Origin: Butyriboletus loyo
Lineage: Eukaryota; Basidiomycota; Agaricomycetes; Boletales; Boletaceae
Direction: 5' to 3'
Length of the DNA: 64,000 nt
Assembly (NCBI GenBank): GCA_038093515.1
Contig: JBBPSI010000043.1
Span: 62,001 to 126,000 of the forward strand
How positions within the stretch are numbered: the stretch's first letter is position 1; every line of letters begins with the position of its first letter. Both the position numbers and the translations under genes were made by a program. Of the stretch, positions 44,085 through 55,063 are shown piece after piece. Below the pieces are notes generated by a model. That model searched no databases. It was not told where the DNA came from and saw nothing but the letters and a program-made list of their open reading frames with translations.

Positions 44085-45758
44085 ATGGGTGATTGGGCCG
44101 ACAATCAAGATCTCTCTGTTACCCCGCCACGATATCTGCAAAGACAATGGAAGAGAAATAAGCATGTGAGTCGGTGCTTTATCGGTCGACGGGCGGATTG
44201 ATCTAACAAGGTCGCATTGTCTAGCACCTTCCACCATGCGACTCGCTCCCGGTCCTGCGTCTCTGTCCAAATCGCCCATTATTTGTATGTGCTCAGTGTG
44301 GCTTTGCAAATGCGTGGATCCCCCTTTGTTTGTGGTGCGAGTGGACGTCGACTGAAGCAACAAAACAATTCGAGGCAAACCTGCCGAGGCCACGCCGACT
44401 GAGTGCACCTTCCGGGGCAGTGCCCACACCCAAGAAAATTAGACAACATTCCCTGAGGAGAATGTCTGCAAACTCTACAGGTTCAAGTGCAGGCCCTCAC
44501 ACCCCTCAGAGCGAGCGAACGTTTTCTTCGATGTATTCCGGCAAAGGCGTGCCGGGAATTACGACAGTTTTGGAAGCCTTTCGCCGTGATGTGTGTCACG
44601 ACGACCGACCGCTGGACCCACATAACGTTGAGGAGGCTGTGGACCACCACACGCGCGCTCTTTCTGTCGTGTCCACCGACTCCCACCACGTTCAGAAGGA
44701 AACGGTCGATGGTGGTGGCGTGCATCGAGTCGCCACAGCAACCTCGATAACGGTACGACCACGTCCGAGAATGGCAAATATACTAATATCTGCATTCTTC
44801 TCATGTTGTGTAGCCACCGCACCCGACTTCTTCCTTTCAGGACGTTGGACCTGGTCCCGATTCCGAAGATCGGGATCTGAAGAGAAACCCGACGCGTCAC
44901 AGAAGGTTACTTCCAGCTCTTTTCGTCTGCCCTCCATCCATGCGCTTTCGCACCTCGCGCTGCTCACCCCCCACGGTTGAACGTACAGGGCCAGAGAACG
45001 TCACGGCCACGCAAGCCATGGGCTCCGCCATATCCGTGATAATGGGAGCATCGAATACACCACGTAGCACAGGTTCGATGGATATGTCGGATGCCGGGCA
45101 CATGCACTCGACGCCGTCTGCTTCATCATCACACTGTTCCCCTGAGCGTGGGCTGCGCAGGACCAAAAATATGACGTTGCTCAAGCGTGGATCCTCCCTC
45201 TCACTTCGGTCTCGTTCTCCTTTACGGGAGAGCGTGGATAGATATCCAACGTCCAGAGTGGAGTCACGACAGTCACATGCTCTATCTCTAACGCCTTCTC
45301 ATGATCATGACGCTCCCCCTGTTCGCTTGGGACACCCCAGTCGACCGTATTATTCCGCGATTCGCAAGGACATGTCACGTCCAACTAGCCCTGTCTTCTC
45401 TTTAGCGGCTCCTCGCACCCCCTCGCCGATCTCGTCGCACGTCGATTACGTACCACGAGGGACGAAGTCGCTCGACTGCGGCGACCGGTCGGGTATTCAG
45501 TATGCAGGGGAATTGCGTCCCATGTCGATGGTCTTATCTGGCCAGGCCACATCATCGATCGCGAGTCATGGGTTTTCGCTTAGTGGGGAGATGGAGCTGC
45601 GGATGAACTTGGCGCGGTGGCGACGGGAGAACGCGCCAGACGAGCCAGGTGGCTATCACTTTCGAGAGAGAAGTCGGTCGCGGACGGGAATCAATATGAA
45701 GGGGAAGGTAAAGCAGCTTGGAAAGGGTTTGAAGGACTTCGTGCTTGGAAGATCGTGA
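44085..45758 (+). CDS. Unidentified protein with N-terminal zinc ribbon-like cysteines
   Basis: ATG at 44085 (MGDWADNQDLSVTPPRYLQR). An intron (GTGAGT...TCTAG) joins WKRNKH to HLPPCDSLPVLRLCPNRPLF, VCAQCGFANAWIPLCLWCEW. The paired CxxC units (CAQC, CLWC) suggest a small zinc ribbon at about residues 50-75. The remainder is Ser/Pro/Arg-rich and presumably disordered, with QHSLRRMSANSTGSSAGPHT, RTFSSMYSGKGVPGIT and, after further introns, SLSLRSRSPLRESVDRYPTS. The end is more ordered: MELRMNLARWRRENAPD, GYHFRERSRSRTG and KGKVKQLGKGLKDFVLGRS, a basic amphipathic tail that could bind membranes. Stop TGA at 45758. Family not recognised; appears basidiomycete-type. Confidence 0.65.
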
Positions 45759-46358
45759 TTCGTGGCTGGCTGCGAGTTGGCGTAGACGCTTCGACGATCA
45801 CCACGTGATTGGTTTTAATTGTCACATGACGTATACCCGTCCAATGTTCGTTTTCTCTTTCTTCTTTTTTTTTTTTCATTTACCAGTCGGATTGTCTGAT
45901 CTGCAAGTCGAGTTTGACGGTGAGGAGAGTATTTAAGACGTGTGGGAGTTGCAATATCGGTCGTGTGAGCTTCGTGTCTGACTGAACGCTGAACGGCGAC
46001 CTTGCCTCCGTGTCACGACGCCCATATCCGCCTGTATCAGGTGCACAGCCCGTGTCAACCACAGTAAACCCCGCTGTCCAGTGGCCCTAACTCTCTTCTC
46101 TCTTTGCTTGTGAACCTTGCTGATTCTTGCTTCATCTCTTTTTGTTCATGATTGGTCGAAAGGTTGTCGACCGAGTAGACGAACCTCTTCATGCGCCAGA
46201 ACTCCCCAATAATTGCTACCTCCAACCACCACCCCTGCGAATCGATACCGGTCGGCGCCTGGGAGCGGGCACGGTTCTCAGCGTATGAGTTCACGCTCAT
46301 TATTCAGACACGGGCACGGGCTGACACGTATCTGATATCGGCTGTTGGTTAGGAGCGC
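45759..46358. other. Intergenic spacer
   Basis: Contains a pyrimidine-rich tract (TTTCTTCTTTTTTTTTTTC, about 45858-45877) typical of fungal promoters, in front of the gene starting at 46359. No gene seen. Confidence 0.45.
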
Positions 46359-48023
46359 ATGAACACGGCCGTAAATCACAACGATCCCGTCTCTACGCGA
46401 ATATCTCCCCGTTCCGTCTTGTATGTTCTCTCCTATCAAAATCCGATTCACACTGAGCGTTCGGTCAGCACGCCGAACACCATTCTCACCTTCGGCATGC
46501 CTAATCTTACTACCCATTGCCCAGCGCGTGTCGAATCCCCATGCGGATCCGTCAGCGAGGCGAGTTCTCGCAGCAATCGCTACTCCGTCGCCGAACAAGC
46601 CCTTTCCAGCGCACTGAAGAACAGCGAAGGGGAACGTTCCCCTCTCGAACTCCAGATCAACGCCTTGCAACAAGCCACTGTGACACTGAGCACACGTGCC
46701 AAAGAGTCCCGGGAACGTGCTGCGAAGCTCAAACTATCTCTTACAGCAAGAGATACTGAGCCGAGCATCTTCGTCGCACTCCAGCAGGAACGCTGGAAGG
46801 AAGAAAAGCGGCAATTTGCGGTAGACGAGGAGCTGGAGGTGTTGACTCAGCACCTGACACGGTTGAGGGCGGATCGGGGGCTGGACAAATGCCGGGATGA
46901 GAATCATGACTCTCCCCCTGCCCTCAACAACGAGGCAAAGCGGTGTGCCAATCTCGCCCACTTTTTTGATTATTCTCCCACGAGGACATCATTCGACCTC
47001 AATTTTAAGTGTAGACTTGCTCTTGACCAGCCATTCCCACGTCGAATGTCAATGAGCGACGTTTCTCCCCTTCGCCTCCGGCCATCGTCTATTATCCCTC
47101 TGCGACGGCTCACGATAAAGCATGCGCGTTCTGCGTCTATGGCTGGTGAGGCATTCAATCCAACGAAGCGTCCTTGCAGGCCTCGCCCTGGTTATTCTCC
47201 TTCCGATGTGCCCTCGCTCACGAAGGGTACAGAAAATAGCGCCAAATTACATTCTGTCCCGGACCGTTCGGTATCCCCACGCAGTTCTCGCTTAACTGCC
47301 GAAACACCCTCTGACGGTTCCGAAGGTCGTGTATCTACCCGACCTTCCACACCGCCACTATCTGTTGCGTCGGGAGGCTCATCATCATCGCAGAGCATGG
47401 GGGAAGACACTGGGGGAATTGCCACCATCATTAGCCACGTCACTTCTCGTACACGCTCTGAAATTCTCGCGGACTTGGATCAGGATGCCGTCCACGTGCC
47501 AGATTACGCAGTGAATCTCCTCGGAGGACTTGACCTTATCCACGATGAATTCACTCTCCCAGATCGGGAGATGTTCATGAAGCCGAGGGAGATGAAACCT
47601 ATCGAGGTCGCTCCCCCACCAGAACCAGCGGACGTTCCTCCTCCGTCCGAGGAGTCCGACACGGGCCCCTACACCTCATTCGCCCTGTCACCGTTCACAG
47701 TCGAAGACTGGTCACACTCTTTGACCAACTCACCATCATCGCCTTCCACTCCCCGGATGCAGCGCCCTTCTCTACAGCCACTGACGCCGGACTCGTCGTC
47801 GTTTTCCCGTTCGAGTACTCCCACTACTCCTCGGCCATCACAGAGCTCCAAAGGTCCTCGGGTTCGTCACTCACTTCTCTTCTACATGCGGAAACATAGA
47901 GAGAATTCTGGGGAGCATAGCCCTGCTTCGTCATCTTTTCGTGTAGAGAGCTTGCCCGGGAACAGCCCCGTCGCAGGAAGCACAACACCTAAGAAGCGAT
48001 TCTCGTTCTTTTCGCGCAAGTAG
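46359..48023 (+). CDS. Unidentified Ser/Pro-rich coiled-coil protein
   Basis: A single long open frame from ATG 46359 to TAG 48023 (554 codons); an internal ATG at 46497 (MPNLTTHC) or a spliced 5' part are alternatives. A helical, coiled-coil-like segment covers about residues 80-190: SVAEQALSSALKNSEGERSP, LELQINALQQATVTLSTRAK and RERAAKLKLSL, then VDEELEVLTQHLTRLRADRG. The rest is Ser/Thr/Pro-rich with basic patches (PLRRLTIKHARSASM, TPTTPRPSQSSKGPRVRHSL) and many SP/TP sites. It ends TTPKKRFSFFSRK, a basic-hydrophobic tail like that of the preceding gene product. Inside, REILADLDQD-like and EDWSHSLTNSPSSPSTPRM stretches look conserved. I cannot name a family. Confidence 0.65.
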   Translation: MNTAVNHNDPVSTRISPRSVLYVLSYQNPIHTERSVSTPNTILTFGMPNLTTHCPARVESPCGSVSEASSRSNRYSVAEQALSSALKNSEGERSPLELQINALQQATVTLSTRAKESRERAAKLKLSLTARDTEPSIFVALQQERWKEEKRQFAVDEELEVLTQHLTRLRADRGLDKCRDENHDSPPALNNEAKRCANLAHFFDYSPTRTSFDLNFKCRLALDQPFPRRMSMSDVSPLRLRPSSIIPLRRLTIKHARSASMAGEAFNPTKRPCRPRPGYSPSDVPSLTKGTENSAKLHSVPDRSVSPRSSRLTAETPSDGSEGRVSTRPSTPPLSVASGGSSSSQSMGEDTGGIATIISHVTSRTRSEILADLDQDAVHVPDYAVNLLGGLDLIHDEFTLPDREMFMKPREMKPIEVAPPPEPADVPPPSEESDTGPYTSFALSPFTVEDWSHSLTNSPSSPSTPRMQRPSLQPLTPDSSSFSRSSTPTTPRPSQSSKGPRVRHSLLFYMRKHRENSGEHSPASSSFRVESLPGNSPVAGSTTPKKRFSFFSRK

Positions 48024-48217
48024 AGACCGACTATGCATTTCACACGTATCCATGACACCACCCACGATTTACTACTACTATTATCTAGCATGAGATCTAT
48101 TGGACGTAGTATATACATCTTCCGTAGTCGTGTATACCTACGCTTACATTGACATTTGGGTTCGGCTCCCCGGGTAATAAAATAGAATGTTGCAATTGGT
48201 GCTTTGAAAAAAAGAAT

Positions 48218-48303
48218 GAACCCGACCCGGATTGAACGGATGACCTTATGGAATTACTCAGCACGAGCTGGAATCATACGCGCTACCACTGCGCCACGGG
48301 TTC
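48218..48303 (-). tRNA. tRNA-Trp(CCA) with intron
   Basis: Minus-strand cloverleaf. Acceptor arms GAACCCG/CGGGTTC pair perfectly (7 bp). D-arm is GCGC-AGTGGTA-GCGC. Anticodon arm starts TATGA, loop TTCCAG giving anticodon CCA, then a roughly 15-base intron (CTCGTGCTGAGTAAT), then T and CCATA. Variable loop AGGTC and T-arm ATCCG-TTCAATC-CGGGT are normal. The last anticodon-stem pair would be A-C, unless the intron edge is shifted. Tryptophan is therefore the best reading, not certain. Confidence 0.8.
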
Positions 48304-48521
48304 CTTGGCTAAGTTGTTCATTAATTCACCATTCATACTCAAGGTCGGATCTTCTGCCATTGCAGTGGTCTCCAGAGTTGGGTGAAAGACAACAACGACT
48401 TGTTTTTGCCTTCAGTGTGTCTTTGATCTACTTTTCGTCCTAAATTCTCACCAATCAGAGGTTCGGAAGAGTCTTTGCGGAGACGGTACTTTCCTGTCCT
48501 TCGGGCACTGTAGTCTTTAGG

Positions 48522-49529
48522 ATGCCCAAGACAAAACAAACGGCGCGTAAAACCACCGGGAAGCACTTGGGATTCGGTGAGTCTGATTTCGCTGAACACC
48601 CCTCTGGGCATCAAGCAATTTACGATATCGCCTTGCGTGACTGGACGACTAGTATCTGCTCTGAGTGTGATTCGTCCAGCTCCAGCGGCATCTCAGCCAA
48701 AATCCAGGTCTAAACGTACGCAACGTTGTCCAACAGCTGCCGGCTGCGGTACGTCAACGCCCAAGTCGCACCCGTGTGTCACACCCATGCTCGTCCATTC
48801 GAGTGGTTCACATCCTAAACCGCCACCCGCAAAGTCCATTCTGAAACGCCCCCGCAATTCCGTGTCTTTCCAGCTAGGTATGCACGGTTGCGTCGTTTTC
48901 TCCTGATATCATCGACCGTCGGATTGTTAGAATCCAGCGATCCAGCCTTGATTTCCCCAGCTACGAACCTTCCGCCTACTAGCCTCGATGTTCCTCTGTC
49001 GACTGGTGATTCATCTGCCAATGGAATGGTCCTCACATCAAGAACGTTGATAGGACGACGACCGGCACTCGAAGGCCTCGACGTGAGTACGACGCGTATC
49101 TTATCCTTGACGCCAGCCTGAAAGCGCAATCGACCGTCCGGATTCTAGAAGCTCATCTCTATCTGCACTGAATTTGCAACGTGGCTAGAAAGTCAGAAAT
49201 GCGTGCACGACGGGACGCTCCTTCGCGCCATCGAACGCGATGACAGCCATTTCCTTTGCTTGGCCAAAGCGACCGTCATGTTCGACAATGCGCTGCGCAG
49301 CCACTATGTACCTCCTACCGTCAACGGCGTCGTCAATCCACTCGTTGAACATGCACAAACGCTGCGTGCCTTTGCTGAACTCTTGAGATCCAAGATTTCG
49401 GAGGGTCGCCTGAGCGAGGAGTTGGAGACGGCCGTCCTTCGGGACGGAATGCCCTTCTTTGGACTTGCGATAAGTTGCTTGGAGTTCGATCAAGCTATTC
49501 GAGGTTCGGAGTCGGGGAAAGTGGCGTAG
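48522..49529 (+). CDS. Unidentified protein with histone H3-tail-like N-terminus
   Basis: ATG at 48522. Exon 1 encodes MPKTKQTARKTTGKHLGF, which matches histone H3 residues 3-9 (TKQTARK) and continues T-G-K like H3; the rest is not a histone fold. A GTGAGT...CTAG intron joins VSALSVIRPAPAASQPKSRS and KRTQRCPTAAGCGTSTPKSH, then KSILKRPRNSVSFQ, where SILK equals a known protein-phosphatase-1 docking motif and SVSF resembles the RVxF partner. Further exons give LISPATNLPPTSLDVPLST, LIGRRPALEGLD and a helical C-terminal domain (ICTEFATWLESQ, LLRAIERDDSHFLCLAKATV, VNPLVEHAQTLRAFAELLRS, GMPFFGLAISCLEFDQAIRG). TAG at 49529. The function is unknown; nuclear location is likely. Confidence 0.7.
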
Positions 49530-49673
49530 GCAGATGGTTCTGGATCGACCTTGGCTCTCCATGCTGCCGGCTACCTTTTCATACCCTCCCTACTCTTGGA
49601 TATCTCTGATAAGGGACCTTGCTATCGGGAAACATGTACTTATTGGTACAAGGTAATCTAAGCTGAATTTTGT

Positions 49674-51209
49674 TCAGTCGTTGTAGCCATGTGCCCTCGA
49701 TGCCCCCTTTTTCACTTGAGGCGGTTCGATGCCTTGTTGTTTCCAGATCTCAATTTGACGGTCTTTCGCGACCTTGCCAGTGCGTCTCTCATAGTCCTCG
49801 ACAGATTCGGGTCGCTCCCCGTGAGGAGTTGCCCTCAAGGCGTGACGCCTTTGGGGCCAGAAATCAAACGTTGCGGAATGTGTCACAATCTACTTTTTCG
49901 TGAGATCGCAGCCACCCATATACGTGTCAGGCACTTACTCTGTTGTCCCAGAACGCGATTGAATTGGGTTCCCAACGGAAGCGCACCTGGGAGTCCACGT
50001 TGGTACTGATCTGCTGGAACAGGAAGCTCAAGATGGTGTCCGACTCGGCTTTGGGAATGCCGACGATGCGACGTGTGAAACCAGGGTTGACGTAGATGCT
50101 CTTCCAGCCGGTGACGGGGTGAACGCGGACGACAGGGTGGATTGTCTCGACGGGTTTGCGACGAACGTGGAGTCCGGCAGCGCGGGAACCGTCGGCCTGA
50201 GCCACCGCGCTATGGAGGGCTGTAAGACCTTCCAAGTAGGTTTGCATCCCAGGGCCAAGGGACGAGTAGATGGCGTACCTGTGCACGGGAACGTCCGTCA
50301 GTCGATCTGTATCGTTCATCTTGCCAATCGTCAACCTACCCCGAACTCCACAGGGTGTCACCCCCATATTCCGGACCGGTGATGACTTTGAGAGACGTCG
50401 TGCTCGGGGGTTGGATCTCGTACGTCACATCGCTGTGCCAGAGTTCCGATTTCGAGAAGGCCGTTGAGTCCGGACGCCGTGCGGCATCATTGTATACGAC
50501 TATTGTTGGGCGTCAGCCTCGCTATGTTGGATCACGCTCATGTTCGTGACCGACCGTGAACTTCCTCGAGTCCGGGTTCCTTGGGGACTGGGGTTGTCGC
50601 GTGTTTGTGGAGAGGACCAAAATACCTCGCGAGCTCAAGTTGTTCGCGAATGTTCAATTCTTGGTCTCTAAAGACTGCTCGCAGGGGTCAGTGCAGCCGA
50701 GGATAGGTATAAGCATTCTACGGACATACGACCCCTCTTTCAGCGACTAGGAGGGAACTGCCGAAACACCGTCAGTCCGGTATCTGTGGAATATTGTACG
50801 GGATGGACGGACAGCTCATCTTTCTGGGCTGGGGTGAGCTGTCTCAGATCGATTCCTGTGATCTCAGTTCCGATAGCTGGTGTAAGGTGCTGAATTTTCT
50901 TCGCAGCGCTGAACAGGACTTTCTTCTCTGGATCAGCAAAGTGGCCTCGGTCTGTGACGTCGACCTCCTCGAGGGGTTCCCAACTGATGACGGGGAAGTG
51001 TGGCTGCAGTACGCCTTTGTGATTGCTTTTCGACTGGTCGCGATGTCACTCACCTTGTAAGCAGCGTACTCGTAGGTGTTGTCGTCGGCAGACTCCGCAG
51101 TGGGAGAGTAGAAAGGGTTGAAGGGCTGAGCCTCGTTGGACTGTTTCTTGAGCTCTGCGATGCGGTCGGCCTGCCTGTTGCCATTCTCGTTCGTAGCCAC
51201 AGGAGCCAT
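49674..51209 (-). CDS. TauD/TfdA-type 2-oxoglutarate-dependent dioxygenase
   Basis: Fe(II)/2-oxoglutarate dioxygenase like fungal taurine/sulfonate dioxygenases (yeast JLP1 type), which release sulfite from sulfonates. ATG at 51209 (MAPVATNENGNRQADRIAEL). Exons give FNPFYSPTAESADDNTYEYA, then FPPVSWEPLEEVDVTDRGHF, LTPAIGTEITGIDLRQLTPA, ELARYFGPLHKHATTPVP, the metal-binding ELWHSDVTYEIQPPSTTSLK (HxD), TGPEYGGDTLW, YAIYSSLGPGMQTYLEGLTA, HPVVRVHPVTGWKSIYVNPG, FTRRIVGIPKAESDTILSFL and WEPNSIAFWDNR. An intron joins WDNR to IVTHSATFDFW, supplying the distal His, and RHALRATPHGERP supplies the 2-oxoglutarate Arg. The end is ASRAHGYND, TGA at 49674. All catalytic residues are present, so the enzyme should be active. 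Confidence 0.9.
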
Positions 51210-51652
51210 GGTTATACGATCTCGTTGAGGATCGAAAGAGGGGGGCTCTTTGCGACACTTTTCCACTCTAATCGCGACGTTTTATACGCCGGGAAAGCTT
51301 CTATCTGTCCAAGTCTTGCGACAACCGAGGGGGAAATGGCGTCACCCATGTGAGCCGGATTGTTCCTGCTTTCGCCATTCTAGGACCACTGCAAATGAAA
51401 GACTCGCACATTGAAGGTGGCGTTCATTTGATACGGAATGACGAACTGGCAAAGTCCAAGTATGGTGGGGCCGGTAGAATGATTAAGCCAGGTAACTAAC
51501 AAGCGCACAACAGGTGACATTGGTGTGAGAGAACGCCTGCATCGTGTTAGGGATTCGTTCGGATTACGTTCAGAGTATGTTAGTTACCGGACGGTATGAA
51601 AACAAGGTCTAATGCGAGTCAGTGAGTACGAGTTTGAGATATAGCTCCATCA
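51210..51652. other. Intergenic spacer
   Basis: Spacer upstream of the dioxygenase start and downstream of the cytochrome b5 gene. Nothing else seen. Confidence 0.45.
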
Positions 51653-52499
51653 TCATGATGCGTATGATTCCGAGACGAGAAATCCGACGAGACACGCATC
51701 TAGCATAAAATCCACGTTCACCCACGCGTGCGTCAGTGCTAAAACCATGTCGGAATCAAAGATCAGAACTTTCGATCAGCGTAGACACTATCGACGTGGG
51801 GCTCACAGAATAACTTTGTTCCATCCCTGCCTGCTACCCGCATCAGTTCCTTCTCACCGCCTGGGTGATATGGGAAATATGGCGTGATGTTGTACACCTT
51901 CCCGTTGATAGCCGTCCAAGCGTCTTCCTTCTTGTTGTGCGTCTTGAGCACGGACGGTGGAACGCGGAGTAGCGTCTCCACACCCTATTTTTTTTTTGGT
52001 TTTGTCAGGAATGGCTGTCGCTGCGGAGCCCGAGGGCGCGAAAGCGGCGTACTCTCAGGTCTCTTCCCGACGATTTCAGGCTCGCCCAGTCCAACGGCCC
52101 ACACCCGGGTGCGAGCGCTACCTTTCTCGAAGGCTTCTTGGGCCGTTCCGTAGTGGCCATTGGCGCAAGTAAGGACGACGGTGCGATCTGGGGTTTCGCT
52201 TGTAGGACGCCAGGCTGTCGACTGGCCAAGCCAGGGAGAGGCGGTGGGGGCATCAACGCATCGTCGTTCAGTAGCATTGGAATCTGAGATGCGCTTGGGA
52301 TGGACAATGACGGAGCTGCACGCTGGGCACTGTTCAGGGCTGGGAATGCAGGAGGGACATCGTCTTCGCCTGCTGTGCTCGACCCGTCGTCGTCCTCGTC
52401 GTCGTGCTCTTCTGAGAATGACCCTGGAACAGTAGTTTGGGTCGACACAGGCGGAGGTGCTGCAGCGTCTGGTGAAGCCCAATTCCATAGAAAAGACAT
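51653..52499 (-). CDS. Cytochrome b5 domain protein (IRC21-like)
   Basis: Soluble cytochrome b5-type haem protein. ATG at 52499 (MSFLWNWASPDAAAPPPVST). A disordered acidic and proline-rich N-terminus (SFSEEHDDEDDDGSSTAGED) precedes the conserved KVALAPGCGPLDWASLKSSG, RDLRGVETLLRVPPSVLKTH and NKKEDAWTAINGKVYNITPY. The first haem His lies in FPYHPGGEKELM. The final intron (GTGAGC at about 51804 to TTTTAG at about 51746) is needed to reach the second haem His in LTHAWVNVDFMLDACLVGFL; without it the protein would end early in CEPHVDSVYADRKF. The last residues are SESYAS, TGA at 51653. With both His ligands present it should bind haem. Head-to-tail with the dioxygenase upstream of it in the same orientation. 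Confidence 0.88.
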
Positions 52500-52609
52500 T
52501 GCTTCCACTCGGATTGAATGATGGAGATAGTTATATGTTACAGGTAGATGAATTCTCAAGACTCATGACATGGGATCCCATGCACAGCACCACCCTCGCG
52601 ACGGCCAAG

Positions 52610-54349
52610 CTATAGCAGTTGTGCGTCCTCCACTCTTTCCTCGCTAATCTCTTTGTCCAAAGATCGTGCAATCGTATCCCCGTTAGCAGCTTGCCTCAAT
52701 TCTGCCACAGGTATCGATCTCCGTCCACCCAGGAAGATGCGGCCACCTGGCGCATCCTCCAGCGCTCTCACTACCACGTCCTTTTCAAACAAGAACCGGA
52801 TATCCTCCAACGCATACCCCTTCGTCTCCGGTAAACAAAAGTATACCCATGCCGACATGAGCATGCAACACATGCCAAACACCAAAAATGTCCCGTACGT
52901 GATCTCCTCGAGCATGTTGGGCGTCACGCGTGCGATCGTGAACGTGAACAGCCAGTTCACTCCGATGGCAAGTGACATGGCAGCCCCCCGCACGTGGTTG
53001 GGCGCAACTTCTCCAGCGACAACCCACGGGTTGGGTCCGAACCCGATGCAGTAGAAGATGGCATAAAGATAGACAGCAACGATCGAGACATAACTTGCAG
53101 AAACAATCGTTGTCTGAGGGTGAATTGCGCTGTATCCTCCAATCCAAAGCATCGTGAATCCTTGGCCCAACCCACCAATGAGGAGGCACATTTTCCTTCC
53201 CAACCCTTCTACCGCAAAGATGACAGTAGTCGTGACGGCGACCACTTTGACGACACCATAAACGCCAGTAGCGAAGAGCCCGGAATTGGTACCGGTGATA
53301 CCCAATGCTGCGAATATTTGCGGGCTAAAGTAGTTGATTGCGTTTGTACCAGTCCATTGCTGACACAGCATGATGAGTGAGGGGATGGAAGACCGCAGAG
53401 CCGTCGCCCTGGACTCGCCCATCATGCGGAACTGCTTCCAGATCGACGTTCTCTGTTTTCCAGCAAGATCTGCTTTGATCTCCGCAAGGGTAGTTACAAC
53501 GGCCTCGTCATCGACAGATCTTCGTGTTGCGTATGCTAGACTCTTCGCTGCTTCGTCGTAGCGCTGTTGTTCGACCAACCATCGTGGCGATTCTGGTTGG
53601 GGGAGCATGAAGAGCATGAAAAAGAGCCCAGGAATTACTTGGATTGCGAATGGCATCCGCCATTGCATTTGTCCGGATGGGACATTGAGGGATGAGCCGT
53701 AGTTTACCCAGACTTGTAAAGTCACCGTTAGTCAAGGCACGCGGATTACATAAATCAGCAAGCCAGTGCTCACAGCTAAGCATCATGCCAAAATTATTCA
53801 AGACCTGTATGAGACCGGTACAACGGCCGCGGATCGCTTTCGGCGTACACTCTGACACATACGAAGGAATCAGAGCGGAGGACATGCCCACACCGAAACC
53901 GCCTAGGAACCGGCCGAAGTAGAGGACCCGTAATGCCACTGCTTGGCTGCTCCCGATTCCAGAGATCGTCTGTATGATGCTTCCGATGATGTATATCAAT
54001 CCGGAGATAATCAGTGGTTTCTTGCGCCCGAAGCGACCGGAAATATATCCTGTAGAAATTGCCCCAAAGCTGACAAACCAATGAGGTCTTCTTACAGAGA
54101 GAAGAAGAAGGAGAAGATTCACAAGCAGCCTGCTTGAAGAACTGAGACGATATTGCCGTTTAGATTGGCCTGCGCGCTAGCAGACATCTGCTTGATTCCA
54201 AAGTATTCCTGAAATGAGGCAAGGGACAATATGCCCCCAATCAACCCCATATCCCAGCCGTAGAAAACGGAGCCCATAGATGCAGACAGCGCAAGCACAT
54301 AGGCATTGCGGTTGCGAGATAGACTGACAAGCTCTGCCTGGTAACCCAT
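52610..54349 (-). CDS. MFS sugar-type transporter
   Basis: Twelve-helix major facilitator of the sugar porter family, plasma-membrane uptake of a sugar or quinate-like compound. ATG at 54349 (MGYQAELVSLSRNRNAYVLA) is chosen because the homology starts there; an upstream in-frame ATG at about 54508 would add 53 residues. Signatures: FYGWDMGLIGGILSLASFQ, GAISTGYISGRFGRKKPLII, LYFGRFLGGFGVGMSSALIP, YVSECTPKAIRGRCTGLIQV, WRMPFAIQVIPGLFFMLFML, PESPRWLVEQQRYDEA, CQQWTGTNAINYFSPQIFAA, GLGRKMCLLIGG, NPWVVAGEVAPNHVRGAAMS and FCLPETKGYALEDIRFLFEK. Two introns are inferred (at LQAGCL|FGAIS and GMMLS|WVNYG). The tail ends ERVEDAQLL, TAG at 52610. All sugar-porter motifs are intact. Confidence 0.92.
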
Positions 54350-55063
54350 AGGAGCTCGAGGTGAACAAGGCAAATGGAGAGCCGTGGGCTGTGGGCTGCG
54401 GTCCCAGTTATCCAGTAGTGTGGCGAATATTTCAGGGTTGGGGTCGGGATGAGAAATTCCCGCCGAGAGGTAGTCACCTGGACCTTGGTTCGCAGGCCCA
54501 TCGTGCACATGCTCCGCTTACAACATCAGCGGGTGTTCAGCGGGGCACCGTACCACCTCCCACAGGCCATGATCAATGGCGAGCCTATGGAAAAAGGCGA
54601 AAAACATGACGACAGCTGGTCTGGTTGCCAGACCGTCTAACTTGGGCAAGCCGTTGATAGCGTCACATCGGAGTTCAAGATGGTCTGGTCACCAAGATAG
54701 CTAGAAGTAGCCTTAAACCTTGAGATCAGGAGACAGTTGGCAATCCGTGACTTCGTGGCATTCCGCCTGGCATGCCAGTGGCTCTTCAAACGCTGCTTGC
54801 AACAATGAGTATCGGAAAGGCGGTGGTTTGCGTCAAGGAAGTCACATGCACACTTGGCAGCCACAGCGACGATCGTGGCTGTAATTTTCTGAAAGCCGCA
54901 TCTGATTTCGAGGGTATCAGCGGTGATCTTGGTACCGAAAGCGTAATAAAATACAAGATTGGTCACACTACAATATATAAGATTGGAAAGCATGAAAAGG
55001 AACGTTTTGATAGCGGGAACAGAATGTAGATGGATCCAAGTCCCAGTCAATCCAAAGTGCTGC
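54350..55063. other. Spacer upstream of transporter
   Basis: Between divergently placed 5' end of the transporter and 3' end of OMA1. No supportable gene; short frames only. Confidence 0.4.

Noticed and set aside
49203..49529. Separate gene starting at the ATG-like codon near 49203
   Set aside because: It reads as the last exon of the histone-tail-like gene at 48522, with an acceptor upstream and continuous helical sequence.
51763..51804. Cytochrome b5 ending at the stop at 51763
   Set aside because: That end lacks the second haem His; splicing from GTGAGC to TTTTAG restores the THAWVN segment and a normal C-terminus.
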